Shown here: piece after piece, positions 11,243 to 21,841 of the stretch | How positions within the stretch are numbered: the first letter of the stretch is position 1 | Layout: the number at the start of each line of letters is the position of its first letter | The notes under the pieces: generated by a model | The model's input: the letters and a program-made list of their open reading frames with translations, nothing else | Database searches by the model: none | Told to the model about the DNA's origin: nothing | Made by a program: the position numbers and the translations under genes | Assembly: GCA_039000515.1 (NCBI GenBank) | Contig: JBCFYV010009882.1 | Location: 107,402,821-107,466,820 of the forward strand | Reading direction: 5' to 3' | Length of the DNA stretch: 64,000 bases | Origin: Timema cristinae | Lineage: Eukaryota; Arthropoda; Insecta; Phasmatodea; Timematidae

Positions 11243-11845
11243 ATATGTCCTTTACTTTAAAAAATAAACCTTCTTTCCTTTGTTACCTTTTGAACTTGAC
11301 AGGCTGGGCTCAACTTTAGCATCCAAATTAAAACAACAATTGGATGACAGTTCATCTTTCTTGTTTTGAAGTTTACGTTTCTTCACAATAAACTGATCTA
11401 TAGTAATCATGAGACATGACAATTAGGAAACACAATGACAAAAGAATTATCAGGCTTAACTAATTTTAAATAGAAAAGTAAAAAAGATAGCTGGCACCTG
11501 GCAGCGTAGCAAGCAAAACAATTCCTAAGTGATGACTCATATTACACGAATACAGTTTCAAGGCCATAAGTTAATTAGTATGTGTGGCTGGAAGTGGAAA
11601 GGGTTTAAAGGGGGGGGGGGCGTAGGTGAGGAGGCTTGGGAGCTGGAGTCTTGCACTGGGTACCGTGAAACATGCAAACCAGATAAACACTAAAGACAAA
11701 ACTTAATTCCGTTTCTTCATTTTCATTATGTTGTGCTAATTTTTTCTATACAGTATTTTCTTTTTTATATATCTTATTAATATTTGCCCCCCAAAAAATT
11801 TCGCGGGGCGGCGCAGCACACCAATTGAGAAGCCCTATTTTAGAG

Positions 11846-12190
11846 GCATCTTTAAAAAAAATTATCACTCTAAATTGCTTCTAGAGGAATCTTATTTTTA
11901 AAAAATCCAAAGACTACTCCAAATAGTATCTAGAATAATCTAATTTTAAAAAAATTTCAAGTAAGGACCACTCTAAATAGTTTCTAAAAGCATCTTGTTA
12001 AAAATATATCCAGTCAAGGACCACTCTCAATAGCTTCAAGAAGTATAATTTAAAAAAAAAATCCAGGCAAGTACCACACTAAATAGTTCTTAGAGGCATA
12101 TAATTTAAAAATATGTTCAGACAAGGACTAATCTAAAAGGTTCTAGAAGCATCTAATTATAAAAAAAAGACAGGCAAGGACCACCATAGA
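11846..12190. repeat. Right part of degenerate 53-bp tandem array
   Basis: About six imperfect units. Two neighbouring units from about 11970 are both 53 bp, with the shared frame ACCACTCTAAATAG, TTCTA, AGCAT, an A-rich run and CAGGCAAGG. No coding potential is seen. Confidence 0.75.
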
Positions 12191-12572
12191 TCCAAAGAAA
12201 CTATTTACTAATATGAATATGAAACAACAAACAAAACTAATAAAATAGGAGTTGACAAAGGAATTTCTATTTTAGTTTCTCCTTACATTTGTAGTGCAAA
12301 AATAACATGTCGATAAATTAAAATGATTAACTAAAACTTGATTTTATTTTTTGTAACTATTAAACTTTTTAACTTTTGAAGTTAAAAAGTTTTGCATATT
12401 TCTTGAATGATTCCTATACCATTTCACCAAATTTAAGCTTTCTAGCTCATTGAGAAGTATTAAAAATCCTGTGGACATACGCATACATACAAACAACACT
12501 AGACTTTTTATTAATATAGATACGGTAATATGTTAGTAGCTTTCTCTTGATAGTTAACATTTTTTCCCTTAG
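12191..12572. other. Intron-like DNA upstream of NIPSNAP exon
   Basis: No conserved frame. The last bases (TTTTTTCCCTTAG ending at 12572) form a good polypyrimidine tract and 3' splice site. An upstream NIPSNAP exon was looked for and not found. Confidence 0.5.
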
Positions 12573-12735
12573 TGAAGACACTGTCAAGCTTATTCATTCA
12601 CGAGATCTCAACGTAGAAATGGTAGCAAGTTGGACAGTACATGTTGGAGATCTGGATCAAGCCTTGCATCTCTGGCGATACAAGGGTGGTTTTGCAAGCA
12701 TCGATACTGCCAAAAAACAACTTTCACAAGATAAG
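12573..12735 (+). CDS. Nipsnap: NIPSNAP-family protein, internal exon
   Basis: An exon of 163 bp between TTCCCTTAG and AAG then GTATTG. It encodes about 54 residues, with SWTVHVGDLDQALHLWRYKG matching the NIPSNAP block that in other members reads G-W-T-GxxDQAVHLWR-GG. NIPSNAP proteins are mitochondrial dimeric alpha/beta-barrel-type proteins implicated in mitophagy signalling and metabolism; the exact biochemical role is unsettled. The exon ends in phase 0 and joins in frame to the next exon at 17314. Upstream exons (targeting peptide and first domain) were not recognised within the window. Confidence 0.9.
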
Positions 12736-13500
12736 GTATTGTAAAGACTTTTTTTTATTTTGTGTGTGAATCCAAACATATCTTTTTCTGCAGTCACAAC
12801 ACACGTGCATTAAGTGCTATGTATTTCTTACTCATTGTTAGGACTCAGTTCTTCTAGAGGTGATCAGCACTGTAAAAATGAAACTAATGTAACCTAGCAA
12901 AGAAAGGAAACTTTTATCCATTTTTCATGTGAACTTCTCATTTTAGTTATATTAATAAAAATATATAAAACAAATTGTAATTAACTAGTTTTAAAGGGGT
13001 CCCCTAACCCAATTGCTCAGTTTCCCTAAATCATCTGGGGTGATATGGCCTGCACTACAAGAGAATATTAATAAAAGTTCTCAGGGTCTGTAAAAATTGG
13101 CACTTGTAATTTCTTCCTTATATTGTGTACAGCAGCCCTTGACCTTTTTGGAACCTAACCAACCACTAGGATCATGTGGTGGGAAATCAGGCTTAATTCA
13201 AGTGATTGAGCTATCTAAAATTATAGTCCTGGTTGCTTATGATTCTAAGTATGTGTTAAGTAAGGAAAATAATAGCAATAAACATATGCAATACACTTAA
13301 GTAAAGAACTCATTGAGTGACACATTCTCTGGGTATGCTGGCCCTGCGCCGCATACCCATGATTATAAGGCCTAGTTTTGTAATTCGATGTTGTCTGTTC
13401 AAACTGTGGGAATATTAATGTTTAAATTGTGAATAAATATACATGTATGGTGTATCCATAAATTGGGCTAGGCCTAGATAGAAACACATTTCATTATTCA
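12736..13500 (+). other. NIPSNAP intron, left part
   Basis: Part of a 4578-bp intron (12736-17313) with a canonical GTATTG donor. No coding segment was recognised before the Penelope-like element. Confidence 0.6.
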
Positions 13501-13710
13501 ATTAGGTAAGGTAGGCCTAGATAAAAACAAATACATTTCTTTCTTCATTTATTCTCTTAGTTTCTTCTTAAACTATTACACTCTCCATTTCTTCACACTT
13601 TCACATTGTTTTGAATTCTTGGAAATATTCCTTTCTTTTCATATGAAGAGTCACATTAAAAACACACAAAAAACAAAGAAAGACGCCAGGATGTTACATT
13701 GTATCTGGAT
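13501..13710 (+). repeat. Left inverted terminal repeat of Penelope-like element
   Basis: Inverted homologue of 15780-15966 with numerous substitutions and small indels. Landmarks are GGTAGGCCTAGAT, CCATTTCTTCACACTTTCAC, a TTCTTTTCATA block and AACAAAGAAAGA. Confidence 0.7.
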
Positions 13711-13735
13711 GTGGTTCCCCTACAGAAATAATATC

Positions 13736-15050
13736 TGCCTATGTTGACTCTCACCTACAATCCTTGGTTAAACCACTGCCACCAAACATTTCCTAAACCA
13801 CCTGTACCAAATTGGGGAACTACCCCCTGAATTATTCTTAGTCACAATTGGTGTCACCGCTCTATACACCAACATCGTCCATATTTATGGCTGAGCTGCA
13901 ATGGAACATTTTCTAAATATCAGACCACAATATTCCACACCCAACACTTATTTCCTGCTTCATTTAGCGAGCCAGAATCATTCTGGATAAAAAAAAGTTT
14001 TTGTTTCCACGACAAACATTATATGCAGATCAAGGGCATTGCTAATGCTATGAGTACTCTCATAGCCTCCTATGCCAATCTCTTAATGTGGCGACTGGAA
14101 GAACGTTTCCTACAGTCTAGACTTATCAAACCACTAGTATGGCTTCAGTACATTGATATTTTTTATGATTTGGACACATTCAAGAGAAATGCTCAACAAC
14201 TTTCTGAAAGAACTTATCAATTTTAGTACTCTCAAAATCACACTACTGCAGCAGCCACCCTTCTTGCACTAAGAAGTATCTCCCCTACAGCCTGGCCATT
14301 AGGGCCAAACACATATGTTCAGACAGTGCTGACCTCACTCAGTATTGGAATAAACTTTCATTGGCATTTCAAGGAAGAGGGTACCCTTCAACTCTCATTG
14401 ATACCCAAATCTCCAGAGCCATCTCAAATGATTCGACAAATCACAGACAAACTTCTGATGACATACCTTTCATTACCAAATACCACCCAGGACTGCAGAG
14501 AATCAACACAATCCTCAAGAATGGCTACAATTTTCTAACTTCCTCCACTCAGACACAAAACCTTTTCGGCTCTACCCCTAGAATCTCTTTCAAACAGCCA
14601 TCTAATCTTCACAACCTTCTAGTACACCCAAAATTGCCTGACCCCAACAAAATGTTTACCTCAATCAACACAGAAAAAGGTTCACACCCGTGTATCGAAC
14701 AACGCTGCAACACATGCAAGATCCACTCACCAGCAAGACCTTCAATAGTAAGAACACCAAGAAGCAATACCCCATCCAAGACCATTATGACTGCAACACA
14801 TCCAACTTCAATGTAATTTTGTTAGGCTGATTATATTGAACTCACAACAGGACCTTTGAGAATATGTATGAACAATTACCGTTTCGATACTAACCACAAA
14901 AATCTAGATAAACCAGTTCCTTCCCATGCTAACACTGACAATAAGGACATTGACTTCTGCTACAGTGTACTCAGAGCATTCCTTACAGCCACTTGCAACA
15001 ACTCTCAACTCAGACAATGGGAACTTGCACATCAATGGGTAACAATATCC
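13736..15050 (+). pseudogene. Penelope-type reverse transcriptase, inactive
   Basis: Motifs in order: a VTALYTNIVH block (about 13853), SYANLLMWRLEE (about 14071), WLQYIDIF (about 14140), FQGRGYPSTLIDTQISRA (from about 14367) and IPFITKYHPGLQRI (about 14466). These match the family's conserved core. The Cys-x2-Cys spacer (RCNTCK, about 14704) and a following NNYRFDT-type segment fit the linker and GIY-YIG endonuclease region. Both catalytic sites are damaged: the first RT Asp is Gly (codon 13850-13852), and the usual YxDD is shortened to YID (14149-14157). Several frameshifts and stops are also present. Confidence 0.8.
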
Positions 15051-15054
15051 AGAC

Positions 15055-15319
15055 GGTGACCTGGTGGTCTAGGGGTAAGGTGTCAAACTTCTATGCTGGC
15101 GGCCGGGGTTCAATCCTCGGTCCCGGCAAAGATTTATCTGATTACCAAACCCTTCCTTCACCTCTGACAAGACATCTTGTGAATGTGGAGAATGCCAGGC
15201 CTCCACCGTGGTTCGGATTCCACGTTAAACTGTAGGTCCTTCATTTCACCTCACAATCACCCTACCATTACACATTAGCGTAAGTGCGTATAACCCGAAT
15301 GGGTAGTAAGACGCGGTGC

Positions 15320-15353
<34 letters not shown>
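15055..15353 (+). mobile_element. tRNA-derived SINE (family 1) with (AAT)n tail
   Basis: The head GGTGACCTGGTGGTCTAGGG contains an A-box-like segment, and GGGGTTCAATCCTCGG forms a B-box. The body ends ATAACCCGAATGGGTAGTAA, a small hairpin, followed by about ten AAT units. It is flanked by an exact 11-bp duplication AATATCCAGAC (15044-15054 and 15354-15364). It is inserted in the Penelope-like element, hence younger than it. Closely similar to the copy at 26646-26951. Confidence 0.92.
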
Positions 15354-15357
<4 letters not shown>

Positions 15358-15779
15358 TCCAGACTACCCCGGGCTTAAATCTAAGATTAAAATAAGATAA
15401 TAATACTTTAAATTAGTTTTATTTAATATATTTTATCATCTTTTAAGTTATTTTATTGTTTTTAACTATTATTATTTCAAACATTGTCTTTATTATTCTT
15501 AGGGTGTGATGTAAGAACGTATAGTGAATGCTTAGTGGAGCAATAGTGTGGTCCCAAGCACACTATTTCTCCACCTTTTAACCTATGATGATGCAAGCAA
15601 ACCCATGCTAGTCTCCACCTAGCATCCATTTAGTCTATTTCTTGCATACGGCCCTAAAAGTTATTTTTAATTTTTGACTATTTATTTTCCAGCAAGCCAG
15701 CTATCTATTCAAGCTTACATTATGTCACATCAATTTGGCAACACTGCACTTTTAAGTCATATTTCAAATTATTTTGGAA

Positions 15780-15966
15780 GCATGTAGTTCCATAACATCT
15801 CTTTCTTTGTGTTTTAATTTGTCTCTCCTTATGAAAAGGGAATATTTACGATAATTCAATACCATGTGTAAATGTGGAAGTGTGAAGAAGTGGGAAGTGT
15901 AAAAGTGTAAGAAGAAATGAAGAGAGAAGTATGTTTCTATATATCTAGGCCTAACCTAACTACCCA
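15780..15966 (-). repeat. Right inverted terminal repeat of Penelope-like element
   Basis: Read on the - strand it follows 13501-13710: GGTTAGGCCTAGAT, CCACTTCTTCACACTTCCAC, TTCCCTTTTCATA and ACAAAGAAAGA in the same order. Confidence 0.7.
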
Positions 15967-17313
15967 GACATGCCATTCATAATGCGAATGAAAGACCTGG
16001 TTGTGTTTCTTGCTTTCTTTCCCTCCTTTTCGCTCTTTCACTATTATCTCTTGTCTAATTGCCAGCTGTTGCAGCGGTCAAAATGCTAGTCTGGACAAAC
16101 ATTTCTTTCCTAACTTTATAGCAAGGGCTTTATATGAGGGCGCAGTTTCTAGCGTTTTAAATGCTAATGCAGAATGGACCTAACTTCTTTTCTCTCGTTT
16201 GTTTGTTTGTTCATTAGATTAATCAACAACTGAGATGAAAGTCAGTCATTCACAGCTCTTCTGTATTTTCCATTCATTCTTTCATACTGTATTGTGTGCT
16301 ATGCTAGCAAATTATAATTTACCTCTAAATGTTTTAACATTATGATTTTTAGTAATAATAACTACTAGTAAATTTTCCAAGCTATATTGACGTGTAGCAG
16401 ACATAAGTCTTCATAATTCAAAGTAAAACAAGGCAAGTTGGGTGAAGAAAAGCATAAACGCTGGGCTGAGAAGGGGATGAGGGTTGGTCGAGAAGTTTTT
16501 TTAGGGGTAGATGGGGAAGGAATTAAGGACTGGAAGGGAGGGGTAGGAGACTACTGTTAGCGTAGCGGCAAGCTGAGTATTATAATTCTGTGAGCTAGTA
16601 CACAAAGTTAAATTTTGTGAATGATTACACACCCAGTTGGTCTCAATACAGGTGCACAAATATAATAATCTCAAAAAAATTACATAAAAACCCACAAGGT
16701 AAATCAGAAAACAACACTCTTAACTTTCTTTAAGAAAAATGAAAAAGCGAAAACAACAGAGCCGGCTATTTTCGACAATGACATTACGGAGGCGGATCTA
16801 TCTTGTGGAACACAGTCTGTTTCAAATAAAAAATATACTTCTAAACATCTCTTAACAGGTGTAAACAGTGACTTATTTCTAACTTGTATTTGGTTGGTGA
16901 TAAAAGCTAATGGAATTATGTATTCCACATGTATTAAATACGGAAAGAGACAACCCATAAATAAGGAAGTGACTTGGATGGAAATACCGTGCAAAATACT
17001 TTGAAAAGAAAGTTAAATTGACCACGAACAAAGTAAGTTACACATTGATTCCTGTTCAGATATAATTAAAACCGTGCACTTGGAGAAACCGGATTAGGAC
17101 AAATTGAATGATCAATTTCTGTTTTGAATAACTTGCAGAGATATGCTTTTGTTGGAGCTTTAAGATCTATATATTGGTTGGCAAAAAACTAATTACCACA
17201 CTACATTGTATGAAAAACTGCTTGAGCATTGTAAGGCACTGGGTTATACATTCTTAGGACATCTTGATATTGGAAAAAATTCACATTACACTTCTGAAAT
17301 TCTTATTTTTCAG
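15967..17313 (+). other. NIPSNAP intron, right part
   Basis: No recognisable element or coding block. An open - strand frame at 16704-16994 (96 codons) is hydrophobic and matches no family known to me. The intron ends with TTCTTATTTTTCAG at 17313. Confidence 0.55.
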
Positions 17314-17581
17314 GAATTTCTCAAACAACAATTGGAGCGAGGCAAACTCCTTCGCTCTCGGCACCTTCAGTACTTGTTGTCATTTAGTTATTGGCCTCCA
17401 GTGGTTGCCCGAGAAGGTCCTAATATATATGAGATCCGTAGTTATCGACTCAAGCCAGGTACCATGATTGAGTGGGGCAACAATTGGGCGCGAGCCATCA
17501 ATTATCGACGCAATAACGATGAACCATTTGCTGCCTTTTTTTCACAGATAGGGCGTCTTTACAATGTTCATCACATCTGGT
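17314..17581 (+). CDS. Nipsnap: NIPSNAP-family protein, internal exon
   Basis: An exon of 268 bp between TTTTTCAG and T then GTAAGT. It encodes about 89 residues with the family hallmark blocks GPNIYEIRSYRLKPGTMIEW, GNNWARAINYRRNND and FFSQIGRLYNVHHIW. The first six codons continue directly from the previous exon's reading frame (phase 0). The exon ends in phase 1, so at least one more exon is needed for the usual C-terminus (about 45-50 residues after the HHxW block in relatives). That exon was not found before Unc-119 begins and may lie in the scaffold gap at 21742-21841. All conserved blocks visible are intact, so the gene is probably functional. Confidence 0.95.
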
Positions 17582-17884
17582 GTAAGTATGAAATAGAGAT
17601 TTTATTTTATTTGGTTACAATATTAGTAAAATTAACAGATCTACATACTCACTTAATTTAAAAATACATAACTACTTAATAACATTTTGTCATTTTGGTT
17701 ACATTTTAAGAGTCAAACATTTTGACTAATCCTCATTGCTTAATGCCACTAATGGTGGTATAATATTTAGGCATACTTTTTACTTTGTCATTTGTACACA
17801 TATCCAAAACAAGATTGTTATGCCTTTAGCTTTTCCACAATTGGTTTTATGTGACCTTGTCTTACTACTTCTTCAGGCTATCTC

Positions 17885-18072
17885 TATATTTATACTAATT
17901 AGGTAGGTATGAGTAAGGTATAATTGAGAAATCTTACCCTTATTTTCATAGATAATGGTAAACCACATAGGAAAAATCACCCTCATATCACCCGGCTAGG
18001 ATTAAAATCCCAACCTCCTTGTCACAAGTAAACCAGACCGAATGAGGTTGATGCCTTAACCAGTGTGCCCAC
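17885..18072 (-). mobile_element. Old tRNA-derived SINE copy (family 1-like)
   Basis: The - strand shows GGTTGGGATTTTAATCCTAG (decayed B-box) about 40 bp after a degenerate A-box, then the GGGTGATTTTTCCTATGTGG body block shared with copies at 23681, 29417 and 41820. The termini are eroded. Confidence 0.6.
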
Positions 18073-18382
18073 TCATGTGGGTCAAACCTAATTTCCCTTT
18101 GCAGCCAAATTTAAAACACATCTTATAAATACTAACCTTTTGAGTGCCAACATCACTCAGAGCGATGCACAAAATATTTGCTAAAATTGCCAGCGTCGCT
18201 CACAGCAATCCCATGTGTTTGAGCTATTAGTTAACTATTAAGTCAACAGATAGGGTAGATTTTATTTTCGCTGCATTCTCGTATTCTCAAGCTACTTTTA
18301 TCTGTCTTTGCACTTTCGATATATTGAACATGAAAATTATTTTCTAACTTTATGAGTTTTATCTTTGGCCTTGTTTGTAAAC

Positions 18383-18690
18383 ATGGCTATTAAGAGGAAA
18401 GCTGTAATTCAAGACATAGAAATACTTGCAATATTTATTGATAGCTCAAGCGAGTGTGTTCACTTTGTTAGTGATTATGAAAGCAGTGATTTTGAATTTG
18501 TAAATAATGAAACTGAACAGGAATTATATTCTAGGGAAGATGAAAGATCGAAGCAAATAGAAGTGATAGCTGACATTGATAACGTGAGTGTGAATATGAG
18601 TGATTCCTATTGGCATGAGAGAAATTTTGAAGATCAGGATAATCCACCCCATCCTTTTCATATTTATGCAGAAATACCAAAGTGTGTGTG
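18383..18690 (+). pseudogene. Probable piggyBac transposase N-terminus, truncated
   Basis: Starting at ATG 18383 the frame gives an Asp/Glu/Ser-rich region (SSSECVHFVSDYESSDFEF) and later a W...D..P..F pattern, as seen before the catalytic domain of piggyBac transposases. It then runs into a GT microsatellite and ends. The catalytic domain is absent. The assignment depends on the surrounding piggyBac termini and composition, not on the catalytic motif. Confidence 0.45.
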
Positions 18691-18727
18691 TGTGTGTGTG
18701 TGTGTGTGCATGCGTGCGTGCGTGCGC
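18682..18727. repeat. (GT)n / (GTGC)n microsatellite
   Basis: About 13 GT units followed by ATGC/GTGC units. It lies within the truncated piggyBac element and explains the Cys/Val runs in overlapping open frames. Confidence 0.95.
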
Positions 18728-19122
18728 TATACCTTTTTGATTCCAAGCCAATTATTTATTTTATACTTTATTTTAATATAACTCTACTAAAGTTGATGGT
18801 CACTGAAACAGCTGCTATGTATAGCCCAATTTTAGTGTAAAATCTAAAGTTAGTTTTTTTTTGTAAACTTATTTTTTATGTTCTTTTCAGTGATTTATTC
18901 TATTTCAAGTTATTTAAATTTTCAAAGCTTAAAAATTATGAAGTATATGTATAATTAATTATATAATCGGATTGGCAAGCAAGATAAGTTTATGTAAAAA
19001 TTTTAGTGCAAGAAGTTCAAAGACTAATAAGTTATTAAAATTTAAACAAAATCCTGTATTTTTCAGCAAAATAGCTTGGCATTTTTTTCTTTTTTTTTCT
19101 CTCTCTCTTGACACTCAAAGGG

Positions 19123-19898
19123 TTAATAAACACGAATAAAGTTAAGTTTAACTAAACTATATCAAACTTGATTGAACATTACAAAAAATTATCAAAATTT
19201 ACCAAAAGGTGTTTTATGCTGTATTTATTTTAACTGTGCCCCCTATAAATTAATTTAAGTTTATTTTTTTGTATCTATTAGTACCAGGACCTACAAATGA
19301 TACATTGTTTCTAAAAAACAACAGAATAGGCACATGTTTATTATATACAAAATAGAGAAAATTTAATATGAGAGTAAAGCAATTTTGTCTTGAAATTTTA
19401 AAAGAGGTATTTACATTTGAGATGTCCTTGAGTCCATAAAGTCTTTCATATTTATTTTTATATATATAATTGTTTTTATTTTTCCATGTCATTTGTCTAC
19501 ACACCTTTCTAAACATTTCAGCCTATTTTCTTCATATTTTTGGCTATAGTCTAGACAAATGTCTTATGAATTTGAATGCTCACACACACACAAATGGTAG
19601 TTCATTTGATAAATCTGTATAATTTTTTCTTGGAGTTTTAATTGCTTGAAATTCCGCCATTCTATTTCATTGTACTACTAGTTTTACTTGCCATTGACAT
19701 ACTGTCTATCCTCAAGAAACACGTGTTTGGGCTTACTTATGTTATTGGTTAAGGATGTTCAAGCCATTCTTTTGACATTTTATGTCCTTGTACTCCCTAA
19801 ACTAACATTTTTATAGTTATAAAATTCAACATTGTTAAGAATATTTGACAGTATTTTCATTGTTATTCAAACGATTTTAACACACACACACAAACACA
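19123..19898. other. AT-rich stretch without recognisable gene
   Basis: No conserved frame or terminal repeat was recognised. A CA-rich microsatellite at about 19881-19899 abuts the pogo-like element. Confidence 0.55.
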
Positions 19899-20591
19899 CA
19901 GTCAAGCTTGGTTATAGCGTCATCGAAGGGGCCAGACAAATTTTGACGCTACGTCAAAGTGACGTTATATAAGAGGTACCAACAGAACACTTAGAATAAC
20001 TCGTAAGGAAGGGCATTTGAAGTAGAATCATGGCATACATAAGCCTTTTTCTGTCCACTTTCACATGCTCTAATGACATGTACTTTCTCTCGAATGGACA
20101 GAACTCTTCTTTTTGAACAACTTGCCATGATTATACAAAATTTAGGCCTAAGTATAATGAGTACCAAATGACTACACAATGACAACCAAAACTAACGTTA
20201 AACTTATAAAACACATAAAAAAATCTTGGCTTTGAGCACACGAAACAGTTCTTGCAATCTCAATGACAATGAAGGAGGGTTGGTCCTCTCTTAATATTGA
20301 CCGTTAAGCGCCCATGATTCCCGCAACCCTCTCCCTAACTTCGTTTTGCCATTCAATCTATTATTAGACCAGCGCACTGTATAACCAGTACACTCCCAGC
20401 CTCTATAAAATAGACCTCTGTAGGAATTGACCATTTTTTCAATTATTTTTTTACATTTAAATACAATTTAATTTTTGACACTACAGCAGAGTTGAAGGTA
20501 TGCTTAGAGAGGTTTTGACTGTACTGCTGAAAAAATGACGCTATGCTAGATGTGACTGAATAGACGAGGCCGTTATAACCAAGTTCAACTG
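19899..20591 (-). mobile_element. pogo/Tigger-like element, internally deleted (~0.7 kb)
   Basis: The ends CAGTCAAGCTTGGTTATAGCG and, inverted, CAGTTGAACTTGGTTATAACG are near-identical and of the CAGT...GGTTATAACG type of pogo/Tigger transposons. TA follows the right end (20592-20593); the left flank has CA. Inside, the - strand (from the ATG near 20128) encodes MASCSKRRVLSIREKVHVIR, which resembles the start of the CENP-B/pogo helix-turn-helix DNA-binding domain. The frame stops soon after, and the catalytic domain is missing. Confidence 0.8.
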
Positions 20592-20593
20592 TA

Positions 20594-21741
20594 TATTGAA
20601 AATGTACTACTAAAGCTTTAGACTTGAATAACTATGTTAACTTTTTTTTTATTTCCCAATTTAAATACTGTGGAAGGTCTCACACATTGTGTGTTTGAAT
20701 AGTTGACTGATTCCAGAAAATACATTTAGAAAATCTATACAATATATTTTTTTTTTCCACCAATGTAATAATCAATCATTTTTGCTAAGGAAACTATTTG
20801 GTGATGTAAGTTAATATTTTTATTGTGAATACAGTTATTTTATTCATCATTTCTTCTTTATTGTAAGTTTTATTTGCTGCCAGTAAGCGGTGACTGTTTT
20901 GAGCGCTAACTGTATGTGCAACAAATTCATCAACATATAAAGTATTGTTTCTACTATACAGGCCTAGCAAGCCAGTAGTGGAAAATATTATTGCTTGAAT
21001 AAAAAACTGCCACAGGCTGAAAACTAATGGATGTAAAATCTAAAATATTGTTTCTCTTTTAAATTAAACTACATGTTTCTTTGTTTGATATATTTGCTGT
21101 TGCAAATTCGCATTGCTTATTTTGCTGTCCACTCATCATCGCTCTTGTCAACTGTGTTGCGATTCACAAAGTTAACGAACCAGTGTTTTCTTGTATTTTA
21201 GGAAAGAATTGATACATATAATCCAAGCTTTAAAAGAGTTGTGGGAGAAATCTTTATCCAGCACATATTTATCAATTTTTCTGATCAAAATTTATTTTAT
21301 TTGACAGAAACATAAATTAAATTTGGAGTGTTAATAAATTCAATTCATATAAGAAATGAAGCACAACTGTAAAGAATGCAGATCCAAGCAAGGAAGTCAG
21401 CACAGTAGGAGGAAGTTAGCAGTGTGTATCACTTCATAAACACTTGGGGAGGGAATGGCGGTTCTGTAACATCTTGCTTATTGGGATAATCCCCGCCCAT
21501 CACCAGTCGTAAAACATTGGGCGACATATATTAGTGCGAAATATTTTTTTTCCCATAGGATCCATTTTCTGGACTTTCGAATATACAGACTAGCATAGGT
21601 TCTAATTAGTCCAGATAATCGGTGTTCTGTATTAAAATAAAATGGCATACATAAATAAATGAAAAATGATTAATTTGACCAAATTATTAATTTCATAATA
21701 TATTTCAAGTTAATGTTTTGGGGAGACTTTTGAAATATGAA
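20594..21741. other. AT-rich stretch up to scaffold gap
   Basis: No recognisable gene or element. A NIPSNAP 3' exon was sought here without success. Sequence ends at the run of N. Confidence 0.5.
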
Positions 21742-21841
21742 NNNNNNNNNNNNNNNNNNNNNNNNNNNNNNNNNNNNNNNNNNNNNNNNNNNNNNNNNNN
21801 NNNNNNNNNNNNNNNNNNNNNNNNNNNNNNNNNNNNNNNNN
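21742..21841. other. Assembly gap, 100 N
   Basis: Exactly 100 N, the conventional length for a gap of unknown size. The sequence to its right is the near-identical copy of the gypsy-like element found at 5408-6260. Confidence 0.99.

Larger units (their letters stand above)
9068..11837 (-). mobile_element. hAT transposon (~2.77 kb), decayed
   Basis: The left end CAGGGATACCC and the right end AGCCCTA (CAGGG-type when inverted) bound a region whose - strand encodes a BED-zinc-finger/hAT transposase. Flanking 8-bp sites TTCTAAAG (9060-9067) and TTTTAGAG (11838-11845) match at 6 of 8 positions, as expected for an old hAT target duplication. The host sequence on both sides is the same 53-bp tandem repeat. 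The coding region is broken, so the copy is dead. Confidence 0.8.
13501..15966 (+). mobile_element. Penelope-like element with inverted terminal repeats
   Basis: The + strand carries a Penelope-type reverse transcriptase followed by a degenerate GIY-YIG-like tail. The outer sequences 13501-13710 and 15780-15966 are inverted copies of each other (both contain TAGGCCTAGAT, a TTCTTCACACTT block and an AAAGAAAGA block). Penelope-like elements are known to have terminal repeats in either direct or inverted arrangement, so the repeats plausibly mark the element's limits. A SINE (15055-15353) sits in its 3' part. The element lies in the NIPSNAP intron in the gene's orientation and is inactive. Confidence 0.75.
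18136..19122 (+). mobile_element. piggyBac-like element, internally deleted (~1 kb)
   Basis: Terminal inverted repeats CCTTTTGAGTGCCAA (18136-18150) and, inverted, CCCTTTGAGTGTCAA (19108-19122) match at 13 of 15 positions. They are flanked by TTAA on the right (19123-19126) and CTAA on the left, i.e. a TTAA duplication with one change. TTAA targets and CCYTTTG termini are characteristic of piggyBac. An acidic N-terminal transposase-like frame remains inside. Confidence 0.75.

Noticed and set aside
11846..12190. Regularly spaced repeats that might suggest a CRISPR array
   Set aside because: Units are degenerate and contiguous with no unique spacers, in a eukaryotic context; an ordinary minisatellite.
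16704..16994. 96-codon hydrophobic frame on the - strand in the NIPSNAP intron
   Set aside because: AT-rich composition, no family signature, no splice context.
18524..18751. His-Thr-rich open frames on the - strand
   Set aside because: Shadow frames of the GT microsatellite within the piggyBac-like element.
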